Of a stretch of 64,000 nt of DNA, positions 45,493 through 55,068 are shown in pieces. The stretch is from JBCCTX01 sp039197765. GTDB taxonomy: Bacteria; Bacteroidota; Bacteroidia; J057. The notes beneath the pieces are model-generated. The model had not been told where the DNA came from and searched no databases. It saw nothing but the letters and a program-made list of their open reading frames with translations. The position numbers and the translations under genes are program-made. Each line of letters opens with the position of its first letter. Positions within the stretch are counted from its first letter, which is position 1. The stretch covers positions 1 through 64,000 of the forward strand of contig JBCCTX010000001.1 of assembly GCA_039197765.1 (NCBI GenBank). The letters are read 5' to 3'.

Positions 45493-46905
45493 ATGAATAG
45501 GATAAACCATAGTTTGATCGTATTATTTATAGGGGTTTTAATTCATTCCCATTGGGTCGTGGGACAGATCCCTACCTACGACACGACGTTAATAGAAACC
45601 CTTGCACATGAGTTCCTTAATACAACTCATTTACCAGGATTTTCCCTAGCAGTTGGCAAAGGAGGGAAGATCCTCTATGCTCGAGGATTCGGTTTTGCAG
45701 ACCGGGAGCGGGAAGTACCGATGACTCCTTCAACCCGATTAAGAACAGCCTCAGTGGCAAAAGTCCTTACAGCAACAGCAATTGCCAAATTGGTTTCTGA
45801 GGGGAAGCTCAAGTTGGATAGCCCTATCAAAACCTATGTTCCTTATATTCCTGCAAGGTATGCAGATCTTACCTGTAGGCAGCTAGCGGGGCATACCGCG
45901 GGAATACCCCATCGTCCCAAGGGCAATGGCTACCAGAAAAAGCCATTTACCTCTATACAGAAAACGGTAGAATTGTTTCGTTCTCCTCTGCGTTTTACCC
46001 CGGACACAGAATACCAGTATTCTACAGGGGGGTTCAACTTGTTAGCTGCTGCAATTGAGGGAGCCTCTGGCGGGGAATATAAGGACTACATGGAGAAGGA
46101 GATCTTTGAGCCATTAGGAATGTATAATACCCAGCCGGAGGATATTAATGCCTTGTCTGAGAATGATGCCCAGTTGTATTCTATAAAAGATCAAGTCCTC
46201 AAGCGAGAAAAAAAATTGGTGAATGGGAGTTACAAGTTACCAGGGGCTGGGTTTCGCAGTACGCCCAGCGATTTGGTAAAAATGATGAAGGCCTATTCTG
46301 GAGAAATGATCTCGCCCGAAGTAACACAAGCAATATTTACCAGCCATACCTTGAAGAATGGAGAAAAAACCCAAGTGGGTATTGGGTGGCGTACCTCAAT
46401 CGATGCCTTTGGGAAAATTTGTATAGAACACGCAGGGAGTTGGCAGGGGGCGAGGTCTGTGATTGTTTTCTATCCTGAAGAAGAGTTGAGCGTGTCAATT
46501 ATGATAAATGCTAGTTGTCAAGTTTTTATAGAAGAAATGGCCCATATCTTTGCCCAGCTTTTTAGGCATGACTTTAATCGAGTGGAAGCGCCGCAATCCA
46601 GCGCATCGAACCAGGCGGTAAACATAATTTTTCGATCGAGTGAAGGTGAACAAAAGTTATTAGGGGAAATTTCTCTCCAAGGAACTTCAGGAGAACTATC
46701 TTCGGCTAATAGTAAAGGGTTTTTACACGCTATTCCTCTGCATTACTTAGGACAAAAGGACTGGTATGCAGCCATTACTCCCTATGGCATACACTATATG
46801 GAAATAAGGAAAAAGCCCTCCCTGTCGGGAGAGCTTTTTCTATATGGAACGCGTAATGCTTCTCCCCCTACTCAGGATACGCCCATGGTATCATTTTTTG
46901 AGTAA
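45493..46905 (+). CDS. Beta-lactamase-fold serine hydrolase (class C/PBP-like), secreted
   Basis: A 470-residue protein with a Sec signal peptide (LIVLFIGVLIHSHWVVG). SxxK is Ser87-Val-Ala-Lys90, the second motif is the YST at 176-178 in YQYSTGGFN, and HAGSW (about residue 312) stands for the KTG-like third motif. The C-terminal 90 residues are a separate beta-rich segment. The family includes esterases, D-aminopeptidases and PBPs, so beta-lactam resistance should not be assumed. An intrinsic-terminator-shaped hairpin lies inside its last 100 bp. Confidence 0.86.
   Translation: MNRINHSLIVLFIGVLIHSHWVVGQIPTYDTTLIETLAHEFLNTTHLPGFSLAVGKGGKILYARGFGFADREREVPMTPSTRLRTASVAKVLTATAIAKLVSEGKLKLDSPIKTYVPYIPARYADLTCRQLAGHTAGIPHRPKGNGYQKKPFTSIQKTVELFRSPLRFTPDTEYQYSTGGFNLLAAAIEGASGGEYKDYMEKEIFEPLGMYNTQPEDINALSENDAQLYSIKDQVLKREKKLVNGSYKLPGAGFRSTPSDLVKMMKAYSGEMISPEVTQAIFTSHTLKNGEKTQVGIGWRTSIDAFGKICIEHAGSWQGARSVIVFYPEEELSVSIMINASCQVFIEEMAHIFAQLFRHDFNRVEAPQSSASNQAVNIIFRSSEGEQKLLGEISLQGTSGELSSANSKGFLHAIPLHYLGQKDWYAAITPYGIHYMEIRKKPSLSGELFLYGTRNASPPTQDTPMVSFFE
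46810..46839. terminator. Bidirectional terminator-like hairpin within serine hydrolase 3' end
   Basis: AAAAAGC-C-CTCCC, TGTC loop, GGGAG-A-GCTTTTT, 12 of 13 pairs with A-tract and T-tract on opposite sides, so it works in both directions. It sits 80 bp beyond the acsA stop on the minus strand and inside the last codons of the serine hydrolase on the plus strand. Confidence 0.7.
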
Positions 46906-46919
46906 AATCACATGGGGAT

Positions 46920-48815
46920 TTATTGAGCACCTGCTTTAATCGCATCCACCACACTTGGATCTAGTAGTGTAGAAGTATCTCCTAGGTTATCGGCGGTTCC
47001 TTCAGCTATTTTTCGAAGGATACGACGCATAATTTTACCGGAACGCGTTTTGGGTAATCCAGGTACCACCTGAATTTTGTCTGGCTTTGCTATAGGACCA
47101 ATTTCTCGGGTCACTACATCGCGAATTTCTTTCGAAAAGGCATCTGCATCCTCCGGAATTTCTTGTGTAATGACATAAGCATAAATCCCCTGTCCCTTGA
47201 TATCATGTGGATAGCCCACAACGGCAGACTCTACTACATTGGTATGTTCATTAATGGCATTTTCTACCTCAGCCGTTCCCATTCTATGTCCAGATACATT
47301 GATTACATCGTCCACGCGACCTATGATCCTGTAGAAGCCATCTTTATCTCTCCTGGCTCCATCACCCGTGAAATATAGGTCCTTAAAATGAGAGAAATAG
47401 GTCATTCTACAGCGTTCGTGGTCTCCATAGGTAGTTCTGAGCATTGAAGGCCAGGGATGCTTAACACATAAAAGTCCCTCGGCTTCCGTTTCGGTTATTT
47501 CATTTCCTTCGCTATCTACCAGTATGGGCTGAATCCCCGGTAAGGGAAGGGTAGCAAAGGTTGGCTTGAGTTCCGTCACTCCCGGAATGGGTGAGATCAT
47601 GATTCCCCCTGTTTCAGTTTGCCACCAGGTATCCACTATTGGAGTCTTATTCTTCCCTACCTTCTCATAGTACCATTCCCAGGCTTCTTGGTTGATGGGT
47701 TCTCCTACAGTTCCTAATACCTTCAAGGAACTGAGGTCATATTTTTCAACCCACTCGTCTCCTTTTGCCATAAGGGCTCGAATTGCAGTAGGTGCTGTGT
47801 AAAACTGATTAATCTGATGTTTATCAACTATTTCCCAAAATCTTCCAGCATCCGGGAAGGTTGGAACCCCTTCGAACATAACCGTAGTTGCTCCAGAAAG
47901 CAAGGGTCCATAAATGATGTAGGAATGTCCAGTGATCCAGCCGATATCTGCCGTGCACCAGTATACATCCTCCTCTTGGTAGTCAAATACATTCTGGAAA
48001 GTAAAGGCCGTATATACCATATAACCGCCACAACTGTGGACAACACCCTTAGGTTTACCTGTAGAGCCAGAGGTATACAAGATAAAAAGGGTATCCTCGG
48101 AATCCATCTCTTCTGCAGGACATTCGGAACTCATTTCAGGCAGCGCTTCCTGTATCCATACATCTCTTCCTTCCACCCAATTGATGGATTGTCCCGTTCG
48201 CTTTTGAACAAGGACGGTTTCTATACTAGGCGTAGAAGTGAGGGCTTGATCCACTACATCTTTGACGGGTATTTGCTTAGTCCCTCGAAAGTTTCCATCA
48301 GAACAAATAACCATCTTGCAACTAGCATCATTGATGCGATCTGCGAGTGCTGTAGCAGAAAACCCAGCAAATACTACGGAATGTATGGCACCAATACGCG
48401 CACAAGCGAGAACGGCTATCGCCAATTCAGGGATCATAGGCATGTAAAAGCAGATCCGATCGCCTTTTTGGATTCCCTTACTTTTCAGGAGGTTGGCCAT
48501 CTTACAAACCTCGGCGTGTAGCTGCTTGTAAGTGTATGTTTTTGCTACTTCATTGGGGTCATTGGGCTCCCATAAAATAGCTACCTTATCCCCTCGAGTT
48601 TCCAGGTGCCTATCCAGACAATTTTCTGTTATATTCAGTTTCCCGCCTAAGAACCACTTTACATTAGGTTCGGCGAAATTCCAGTCCAGGATTTTGTCCC
48701 ATTTTTTTCGCCAATGAAAGGTGTCAGCTTGCTCAGCCCAAAATTGTTCGGGATGGTCCACACTGTATTGATAGGCTTTCTGGTAGGAGTCAAGGTCGCG
48801 AATGCGTAGCGTCAT
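46920..48815 (-). CDS. acs: Acetate--CoA ligase (acetyl-CoA synthetase)
   Basis: A 631-residue adenylate-forming enzyme that makes acetyl-CoA from acetate, ATP and CoA. Signatures: LFILYTSGSTGKPKGVVHSC, TVMFEGVPTFPDAGRFW, DTWWQTETGGIMISPIPG, DLYFTGDGARRDKDGFYRII, GRVDDVINVSGHRMGTAEVE, and the acetylation-site Lys in KTRSGKIMRRILRKI. Length is normal for Acs. It lies convergent with the serine hydrolase and 345 bp from fabH. Confidence 0.96.
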   Translation of the reverse strand: MTLRIRDLDSYQKAYQYSVDHPEQFWAEQADTFHWRKKWDKILDWNFAEPNVKWFLGGKLNITENCLDRHLETRGDKVAILWEPNDPNEVAKTYTYKQLHAEVCKMANLLKSKGIQKGDRICFYMPMIPELAIAVLACARIGAIHSVVFAGFSATALADRINDASCKMVICSDGNFRGTKQIPVKDVVDQALTSTPSIETVLVQKRTGQSINWVEGRDVWIQEALPEMSSECPAEEMDSEDTLFILYTSGSTGKPKGVVHSCGGYMVYTAFTFQNVFDYQEEDVYWCTADIGWITGHSYIIYGPLLSGATTVMFEGVPTFPDAGRFWEIVDKHQINQFYTAPTAIRALMAKGDEWVEKYDLSSLKVLGTVGEPINQEAWEWYYEKVGKNKTPIVDTWWQTETGGIMISPIPGVTELKPTFATLPLPGIQPILVDSEGNEITETEAEGLLCVKHPWPSMLRTTYGDHERCRMTYFSHFKDLYFTGDGARRDKDGFYRIIGRVDDVINVSGHRMGTAEVENAINEHTNVVESAVVGYPHDIKGQGIYAYVITQEIPEDADAFSKEIRDVVTREIGPIAKPDKIQVVPGLPKTRSGKIMRRILRKIAEGTADNLGDTSTLLDPSVVDAIKAGAQ

Positions 48816-49160
48816 AATAGAAAAGTTTAAGGTTCCGAGTTTGACCAGCTGAAGTTAGAGGATGAAATATTTTTTTCCAATAGGAAGTTTCCCGAAATCC
48901 TTTTTGGGTCATACTGGAATTAAACAAAACTGACTCGCATCCAATCTATATATCCAGCCTTCAAACTTGAATAAGCTTCTTCAAGGAAAAAGAAAATTAA
49001 ATACTGAAGTCGACCTGAAATTGAAAAATATTAGGGGTTTTACCGACTCTTCATCTTATGGTCCAAACTAAAAATAGCCTCTCGGATATTTCCCAGGAAA
49101 AGAAAAATGAGCTGTCTGCCTATCGCTTTGAACCCCTTATCCAGGAGTAAGGTCTCTTTT
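48816..49160. other. 345-bp gap without a supported gene
   Basis: Between acs and fabH. Plus-strand ATG 49058 to TAA 49150 encodes 30 residues (LSDISQEKKNELSAYR) that faintly resemble the EEKNxxSHR end of RdgB-type pyrophosphatases; this could be the tail of a lost gene, but the match is too short to call. Otherwise AT-rich with no clear hairpin. Confidence 0.4.
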
Positions 49161-50165
49161 CTACCATCTCACAAGGGCAGAAGCCCAGGTAAAGCCACTT
49201 CCGAAGGCAGCTAGGCAGATCAAGTCCCCTTCCTTCACTTTGCCAGCCTCATAGGCTTCGCTGAGACATATAGGAATCGTTGCCGCTGTCGTATTTCCAT
49301 ACCGCATAATGTTGTTAAAGACCTTCTCTTTGGGTAATCCCAATACCTGGCGAACAGCTTCAGATATCCGGAGATTTGCCTGATGCGGAATGAATAAATC
49401 TAAGTCTTGAGGAGTATAGCCAGTTTCTTTCAACGCTTCCATGATGACTTCCGGGAACTTCTCCACTGCCAACTTAAATACGTAGCGACCATTCATCACA
49501 GGGAAATGAATTTTTTCATCCAACGATTGGTGGTCAATATTGGGGCTTCTATGGGAATTAGGACCTTTTACCATTAATTGTTCAGCGTGCTCTCCATTGG
49601 AGTGCATATGAGTGGTTAGGATGCCTTTTCCTTCTTCCTCAGTAGGTTGTATCAATATGGCACCAGCACCATCGCCAAATAATACCGTTACATTTCTGCC
49701 TTCGTCTGAGTAGTCTAATCCTGAGGAGTGGATCTCTGATCCACATACTAGTATATTTTTATACTTACCCGTTTTAATAAATTGCTCCGCAACGGAAAGT
49801 GAATAAAGAAATCCAGAACATTGCGCTCGGATATCTAAGGCTGCGATTTCGGAACCTGTAATGCCCAATTCCCGTTGGAGTAGTACCCCAGATCCAGGGA
49901 AGTAATAATCTGGGCTTAGCGTAGCGAATATGATGAAGTCAATCTCTTCCACCCCTACTCCTGCGCGTTCCAGTGCTATTCGTGCAGCTCTAGCGGCCAT
50001 GTTGGCTACGGTATCTTTTCCAGGGGTAAAGTACCGACGCTCTTGTATTCCGCTTCGTTCGCGAATCCATTCATCTGAGGTAGTCATGCGGGTGGCGAGC
50101 TCGTCGTTGGTAACCACATTTTCGGGGACATAATGGCCTACCCCGGATATTTTCGCTCTTTTCAT
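49161..50165 (-). CDS. fabH: 3-oxoacyl-ACP synthase III (FabH)
   Basis: A 334-residue thiolase-fold enzyme that condenses acetyl-CoA (or branched acyl-CoA) with malonyl-ACP to start fatty-acid synthesis. Catalytic triad: Cys116 (RAQCSGFL), His261 (IPHQANLRI) and Asn291 (YGNTTAATIP). N-terminal GVGHYVPENVVTNDEL is typical. It is alone and away from a fab cluster. An additional paralogue elsewhere is likely in Bacteroidota. Confidence 0.95.
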   Translation of the reverse strand: MKRAKISGVGHYVPENVVTNDELATRMTTSDEWIRERSGIQERRYFTPGKDTVANMAARAARIALERAGVGVEEIDFIIFATLSPDYYFPGSGVLLQRELGITGSEIAALDIRAQCSGFLYSLSVAEQFIKTGKYKNILVCGSEIHSSGLDYSDEGRNVTVLFGDGAGAILIQPTEEEGKGILTTHMHSNGEHAEQLMVKGPNSHRSPNIDHQSLDEKIHFPVMNGRYVFKLAVEKFPEVIMEALKETGYTPQDLDLFIPHQANLRISEAVRQVLGLPKEKVFNNIMRYGNTTAATIPICLSEAYEAGKVKEGDLICLAAFGSGFTWASALVRW

Positions 50166-50390
50166 GAATAGTATTTAATGTAATCCTTTAAGAAGTTGGT
50201 TTGGCGTCTGAGGTTTATAGAAATTCGCAGCTACGAAAACGTATAGCTTCAAAAAACAATTGCCAACTTATTGGTTAATGATATGTAAACTTCAAACAAA
50301 AAACCCAAAACTTTAAACAAATATAATTCTGAAGATACCACTTTTTAGCATTTTTCTTTGAGAATTATCGGTATTTTTGGCGCTTAGGAG

Positions 50391-53300
50391 ATGCATATGG
50401 ATCAAATTGGGGAAAAAAAGCGGAATACTATTGGAAAGGCTGACACCTTGCTCAAGCACTACCGGGAGTCTGAAGCACTCCAGGAATTTGTACAAAAGAT
50501 CGATACCTCAACGCCAGGACACTTTCAAGTCAAGGGCTGGGTAGGTAGCCAAATAGCCTTTTGGATTGCTGCGTGTTATCGCCTATTGGAAAGAAATATT
50601 GTGGTGATTCTGAATGATAAAGAGGAAGCCCTTTATTTCCACAATGACTTGCAGCACCTGATGCCTCGCAAGGATATTCTCCTTTTCCCTGCCTCTTACA
50701 AAAGGCCCTATGAAATAGAAGAAATAGACAATGCAAATGTGCTGCAACGAGCGGAGGTGCTCAATGCTCTAAACCATACGCGATCGGGTAGGCAGGTGGT
50801 GATTACATTTGCCGAAGCCCTTTACGAGAAAGTTGTTAATAAGCGATCCTTAGTTAAAAATACCCTGGAAATAAAAAAAGGGGAAGCCTGTGGGATGGAT
50901 TTTGTCGTTGAGGTACTGGAGACCTATGGGTTTGAGCGCGAGGAATTCGTTTACGAACCCGGGCAGTTTGCTGTGAGGGGAGGGCTACTCGATATATTTT
51001 CTTTTGCCCATGATCTCCCTTTTCGGATTGAATTTTTTGGGGATGAAATTGAGACCATTCGCTCCTTCGACCCTGTAACGCAAATTTCGGATAAAGAAAT
51101 TCCACGTGTTTCCCTAATCCCTAACATTCAGAAAAATCTGTTGACAGAGGAAAAGGTATCTTTCTTGGAGTATATATCTACAAACTCAATCCTGTTTCCC
51201 AAGAGTATTTCCTTCATAAAAGCGGATTTGGATCGACTGTATGAGCGTGCACATGAAGGCTACGAAAAACTGATTCAAGACAGTGGGGGAGGGGCTACTA
51301 GCGAAGATCCCAGTGCTTTGTTCTGGGATGGGGGAAGTTTCATAGAAGTGATAAAGGAATTTACCGTAGGAGAGTTATCCCAAGCAGCCTATTTCAAAGA
51401 TACACAGGCATTAGAATGGAAAGGGTATCCTCAACCCGCTTTTCACAAAGAGTTTTCTCTCTTGCTGTCCCACTTTAGGAAGAACACTCAAAATGGGATC
51501 AAAACCTATGTTTTATCTGAAAATGAGAAGCAAATTAAGCGACTCGAGGAAATTTTTGCTGAAATAGGTAAGCCAGAAGAAGAGCTTTTTCAAGGGATTA
51601 TTGGAGATATCCATGAAGGCTTTAGCGATGCCCAGTTAGGGATCGCCTGCTACACGGATCACCAAATTTTTGACCGATACCATCGATATAAGGCCAAAGC
51701 ACATGTCAAGCGTTCTCAAGCTCTTACGTTAAAAGAGTTAAAAGAGCTTAGTCCAGGAGACTTCGTTACCCATGTGCACCATGGCATAGGGCAATTTGCG
51801 GGGCTACACACGATCCAAGTGGGGGACCATGAGCAAGACGTTGTAAAAATTATTTACAAAGGAGGGGATGCTATTTATGTGAATGTTAACTCCCTACATA
51901 AAATAGCTAAATACTCAGGGAAGGAGGGAACAGCTCCTAAACTTCACAAAATAGGCTCAGGCTCCTGGACACGTGCTAAGTCTAAGACTAAGACGCGGAT
52001 AAAAGAATTGGCATTCGACTTGGTAGCCCTATATGCGCGTAGAAAATCTCAGCCAGGCTTTGCGTTTGAACCCGATTCTTATCTCCAGCAAGAGTTAGAA
52101 GCATCCTTCATGTTTGAGGATACGCCAGATCAGTTGAAAACGACGGAGGAGGTAAAGGCAGATATGGAAAAACCTCATCCCATGGATCGCCTGATTTGTG
52201 GAGATGTAGGCTTTGGAAAAACGGAGATAGCCATACGTGCTGCCTTCAAGGCCGCTGTTAACGGGAAACAAGTGGCTATTTTGGTCCCAACTACCATTCT
52301 CGCACTTCAGCACTACAAGACCTTCAAGAGACGCCTAGCAGATATGCCCGTTGAGGTGGCTTATATCAACAGATTCAAATCCTCCAAGGAAATTAAGGAA
52401 ACCTTAGAGCTTGTGAAAGCGGGAAAAGTCGATATACTTATAGGCACTCACCGAATTGTATCTAAGGACGTGAAATTCAAAGACCTCGGCTTGATAATTG
52501 TCGATGAGGAACAACGCTTTGGGGTTAATGTAAAGGAAAAACTAAAAGCTCTCAAAGCAGAGGTAGATACCCTGACGCTTACAGCTACTCCTATTCCCAG
52601 AACCCTTCAGTTTTCTCTAGCGGGGATCCGTGATTTATCTATCATTTCTACTCCCCCTCCAAACAGGCAGCCTATTGAAACCCTCGTAGTAGGCTTTGAT
52701 GGGGGAAGAATCCGCGATGCGATTACCTATGAATTGAAACGTGGAGGACAGGTATTTTTTATCCATCCTAGGGTAAAAGACATTGAGGAAATTGCCGCAA
52801 GTGTAAAAAAATTAGTTCCAGATGCTCGAATTGGTATAGGACATGGACAGATGCCTGGGGCAAAGCTAGAGGAAGTAATGATCAAGTTTATTGAAGGGGC
52901 CTACGACATCCTGATAGCCACTACAATTATAGAATCTGGATTGGATATTCCCAATGCCAATACAATCATTATCAACCAAGCAAATAAGTACGGCCTATCA
53001 GAACTCCACCAAATGCGGGGTAGGGTAGGGCGCTCCAATAGAAAGGCATTTTGTTACCTCTTGGCACCGCCAGAGATTGCCCAAACTCCGGAAGCTAGAA
53101 AACGCTTGAAAGCCATGGAAGAATTCTCTGACTTGGGAAGTGGGTTTCACATTGCTCTTCGAGATTTGGATATACGGGGAGCAGGAGATTTGCTGGGTGC
53201 TGAACAAAGTGGGTTTGTAGCAGAAATAGGATTTGACATGTACCACAAAATCCTGGATGAGGCAGTAAAGGAGTTAAAAGAAGAGCATTTTGCCGATATG

Positions 53301-53849
53301 TTTGAAGAGGAAATTGAGGAAAGGAAAAAAATAATTGTAGAAGACTGTCAGGTTGACCTAGAATTAGACATACGCATTCCAGAGAAATATCTACCCAACA
53401 TATCCGAGCGCCTTAAATTCTATCGCAGAATAGCAGGTGCTGAAACAAATGAGGATCTTGTTGATATTCAGCGAGAAATGATCAATAGGTTTGGGGTTAT
53501 GCCCGCTTCTGTACTGAACTTGTTTGATGCTACACGGGCTAGAGAAATCGCCAAAAGAATTGGAATCGAAAAAATTGTATTGAAGGCAGATGCCCTACGG
53601 GTTTACTTGGTCTCAGACAGGGAGTCTAACTTTTACCGATCTGACCTGTTTGGAAAATATATTGAATATGTTCAAACCTATCCTGGAAGAGTCCGTATGA
53701 AGGAGTCCCCAAAGTATCTATCCTTGATCTTTGGTGATGTCAAGCATATGAAGCAGATACTAAATAGACTCAAAGAACTGCAAAACTTCCTCCTCCCCTC
53801 CTCAGAAGAGGTCTCAGAACCTCTTACTGAAAACCTTCACAATGATTGA
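50391..53849 (+). CDS. mfd: Transcription-repair coupling factor
   Basis: A 1152-residue Mfd that removes stalled RNA polymerase and recruits UvrABC. UvrB-like N-terminal modules (about 40-400), the CarD-like RNA polymerase interaction domain (LSPGDFVTHVHHGIGQFAGL, about 453), a helicase with Walker A GDVGFGKTEIA (about 602-612) and DEEQ box IVDEEQRFG (about 704), QMRGRVGRSNRKAFCYL and the TRG/C-terminal domain. A second ATG at 50397 has AGGAG at 6 bp and may be the true start. -7-like TATTTTTG at 50372-50379. Confidence 0.96.
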   Translation: MHMDQIGEKKRNTIGKADTLLKHYRESEALQEFVQKIDTSTPGHFQVKGWVGSQIAFWIAACYRLLERNIVVILNDKEEALYFHNDLQHLMPRKDILLFPASYKRPYEIEEIDNANVLQRAEVLNALNHTRSGRQVVITFAEALYEKVVNKRSLVKNTLEIKKGEACGMDFVVEVLETYGFEREEFVYEPGQFAVRGGLLDIFSFAHDLPFRIEFFGDEIETIRSFDPVTQISDKEIPRVSLIPNIQKNLLTEEKVSFLEYISTNSILFPKSISFIKADLDRLYERAHEGYEKLIQDSGGGATSEDPSALFWDGGSFIEVIKEFTVGELSQAAYFKDTQALEWKGYPQPAFHKEFSLLLSHFRKNTQNGIKTYVLSENEKQIKRLEEIFAEIGKPEEELFQGIIGDIHEGFSDAQLGIACYTDHQIFDRYHRYKAKAHVKRSQALTLKELKELSPGDFVTHVHHGIGQFAGLHTIQVGDHEQDVVKIIYKGGDAIYVNVNSLHKIAKYSGKEGTAPKLHKIGSGSWTRAKSKTKTRIKELAFDLVALYARRKSQPGFAFEPDSYLQQELEASFMFEDTPDQLKTTEEVKADMEKPHPMDRLICGDVGFGKTEIAIRAAFKAAVNGKQVAILVPTTILALQHYKTFKRRLADMPVEVAYINRFKSSKEIKETLELVKAGKVDILIGTHRIVSKDVKFKDLGLIIVDEEQRFGVNVKEKLKALKAEVDTLTLTATPIPRTLQFSLAGIRDLSIISTPPPNRQPIETLVVGFDGGRIRDAITYELKRGGQVFFIHPRVKDIEEIAASVKKLVPDARIGIGHGQMPGAKLEEVMIKFIEGAYDILIATTIIESGLDIPNANTIIINQANKYGLSELHQMRGRVGRSNRKAFCYLLAPPEIAQTPEARKRLKAMEEFSDLGSGFHIALRDLDIRGAGDLLGAEQSGFVAEIGFDMYHKILDEAVKELKEEHFADMFEEEIEERKKIIVEDCQVDLELDIRIPEKYLPNISERLKFYRRIAGAETNEDLVDIQREMINRFGVMPASVLNLFDATRAREIAKRIGIEKIVLKADALRVYLVSDRESNFYRSDLFGKYIEYVQTYPGRVRMKESPKYLSLIFGDVKHMKQILNRLKELQNFLLPSSEEVSEPLTENLHND

Positions 53850-53997
53850 TTTTCTTACATAATTTCGGATATTGCACGACATTTGCCTTATTATTTTCAA
53901 ATATTCGGTAAGTAGTTAGTGCTATAACCCAGATATTTTATTTTAGCATATATACTCTTTTATTTTGTTAGTTAACCCAAAATTGTTTTCTGTACTT

Positions 53998-54882
53998 ATG
54001 AAACACCTAATGTTCTTTTTCCTACTGGTATCTACCCTATTTTGGGGGTGTAACCAGGAAAAAGTAAAACAGCTGGAAACGGAGAATCTCCGTCTCACAC
54101 AGGCTGTCGAACGTCAGGATTCCGTGTTAAACGACTTTTTGGAATCTTTTAATTCTATTGAGGATAATCTTGCGATTATTCGTGAAAAGGAAAGTATGAT
54201 TGCTCTGAGCTCTGATGATCCTGAATTACAGGAAAATCAGAAAGATCGTATTGTAAATGACATCTCTTTGATTAACAATTTGTTAGACGAAAACAAAAAA
54301 ATCATAGAAGATCTCAATAAAAAACTCAATCGATCTAACGTACGTGTTTCAGAGTTTAAGCGTATGGTTTCTCGTTTAGAATCACAGGTCTCTCAAAGAG
54401 ACTCCAGTATTTCTACTTTGAAACAACAACTCGCTACCAGAGATTTTGCCATTGGAGAACTCAACCAAAAACTGGATAGTATGTCCGTTGCTAGCGTTCA
54501 GGCTAGTGCGCGCATGGATGATCAGAATCAATTGTTAGAGGAAGCCAATCAAAAGATTGAGGAGCAAACCACTGCTTTGAATAAGGCATTCTATGTAGTG
54601 GGGAATACCAAAGAGCTCGTAGCAATGGAAGTATTGGATAAGAAAGGACTCTTCGGCAAGAAGGAAATGGCAACAGACTTTGGGGAAGGAATCTTTACCC
54701 CTATTGATGTTACCCAGACTTTCTCCATTCCGGTTAATGCCAAAAAGCCTGAATTGGTATCCAATCATCCAGAAGGATCTTATATCCTCAATGGAGATGA
54801 CAAAGAAGTGAAGAGTATCGAGATCACCGATCCCGAGAAATTCTGGAGAAATTCAAAATACCTGGTCGTGATGACCAAATAA
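53998..54882 (+). CDS. Coiled-coil lipoprotein, conserved hypothetical
   Basis: A 294-residue protein from ATG 53998; a frame to 53965 adds a non-lipoprotein tail. Leader LMFFFLLVSTLFWGC has a clear lipobox. Residues about 25-195 are long heptad coiled coil (VKQLETENLRLTQAVERQD, NKKIIEDLNKKLNRSNVRV). A globular C-terminus begins AFYVVGNTKELVAMEVL and ends DPEKFWRNSKYLVVMTK. It resembles a Bacteroidota family sometimes labelled as collagen-binding-like adhesin; that name is weak evidence. A terminator follows. Confidence 0.72.
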   Translation: MKHLMFFFLLVSTLFWGCNQEKVKQLETENLRLTQAVERQDSVLNDFLESFNSIEDNLAIIREKESMIALSSDDPELQENQKDRIVNDISLINNLLDENKKIIEDLNKKLNRSNVRVSEFKRMVSRLESQVSQRDSSISTLKQQLATRDFAIGELNQKLDSMSVASVQASARMDDQNQLLEEANQKIEEQTTALNKAFYVVGNTKELVAMEVLDKKGLFGKKEMATDFGEGIFTPIDVTQTFSIPVNAKKPELVSNHPEGSYILNGDDKEVKSIEITDPEKFWRNSKYLVVMTK

Positions 54883-54941
54883 GAATTTTTCTTTGCTTCC
54901 TTTCGGCCCCCAAAGGGTTCAGCAGGAAGCATATACAAAAT

Positions 54942-54973
54942 GGAGTTCCTCATTAAGTGGGGAGCTCCTTTTT
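54942..54973 (+). terminator. Intrinsic terminator after coiled-coil lipoprotein gene
   Basis: GGAGTTCCTC (54942-54951), loop ATTAAGT, GGGGAGCTCC (54959-54968), then TTTTT. A 10-bp stem with two G-T wobbles. It also argues against starting the miaB gene at the upstream ATG 54940, which lies inside this structure. Confidence 0.75.
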
Positions 54974-55054
54974 CTTTAAGCAGTACATACGTATTCTTTT
55001 TCTTTCCTAGGTGTAGGATGGCTGACAAAATGTCACTTTTTATTGGGGCTTTCG

Positions 55055-55062
55055 TATATTTG
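55055..55062 (+). promoter_or_regulatory. Candidate miaB promoter -7 element
   Basis: TATATTTG matches TAxxTTTG. The chosen miaB ATG is at 55069, only 6 bases downstream, so the transcript would be nearly leaderless. No clear TTG sits at the right distance upstream. Confidence 0.45.
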
Positions 55063-55068
55063 CAAACT

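Noticed and set aside
49058..49150. 30-codon frame with a faint RdgB-like C-terminal pattern
   Set aside because: The similarity is too short and weak; kept only as a note in the gap entry.
54940..55068. Upstream start for miaB
   Set aside because: It would read through an intrinsic terminator and add 43 non-homologous residues.
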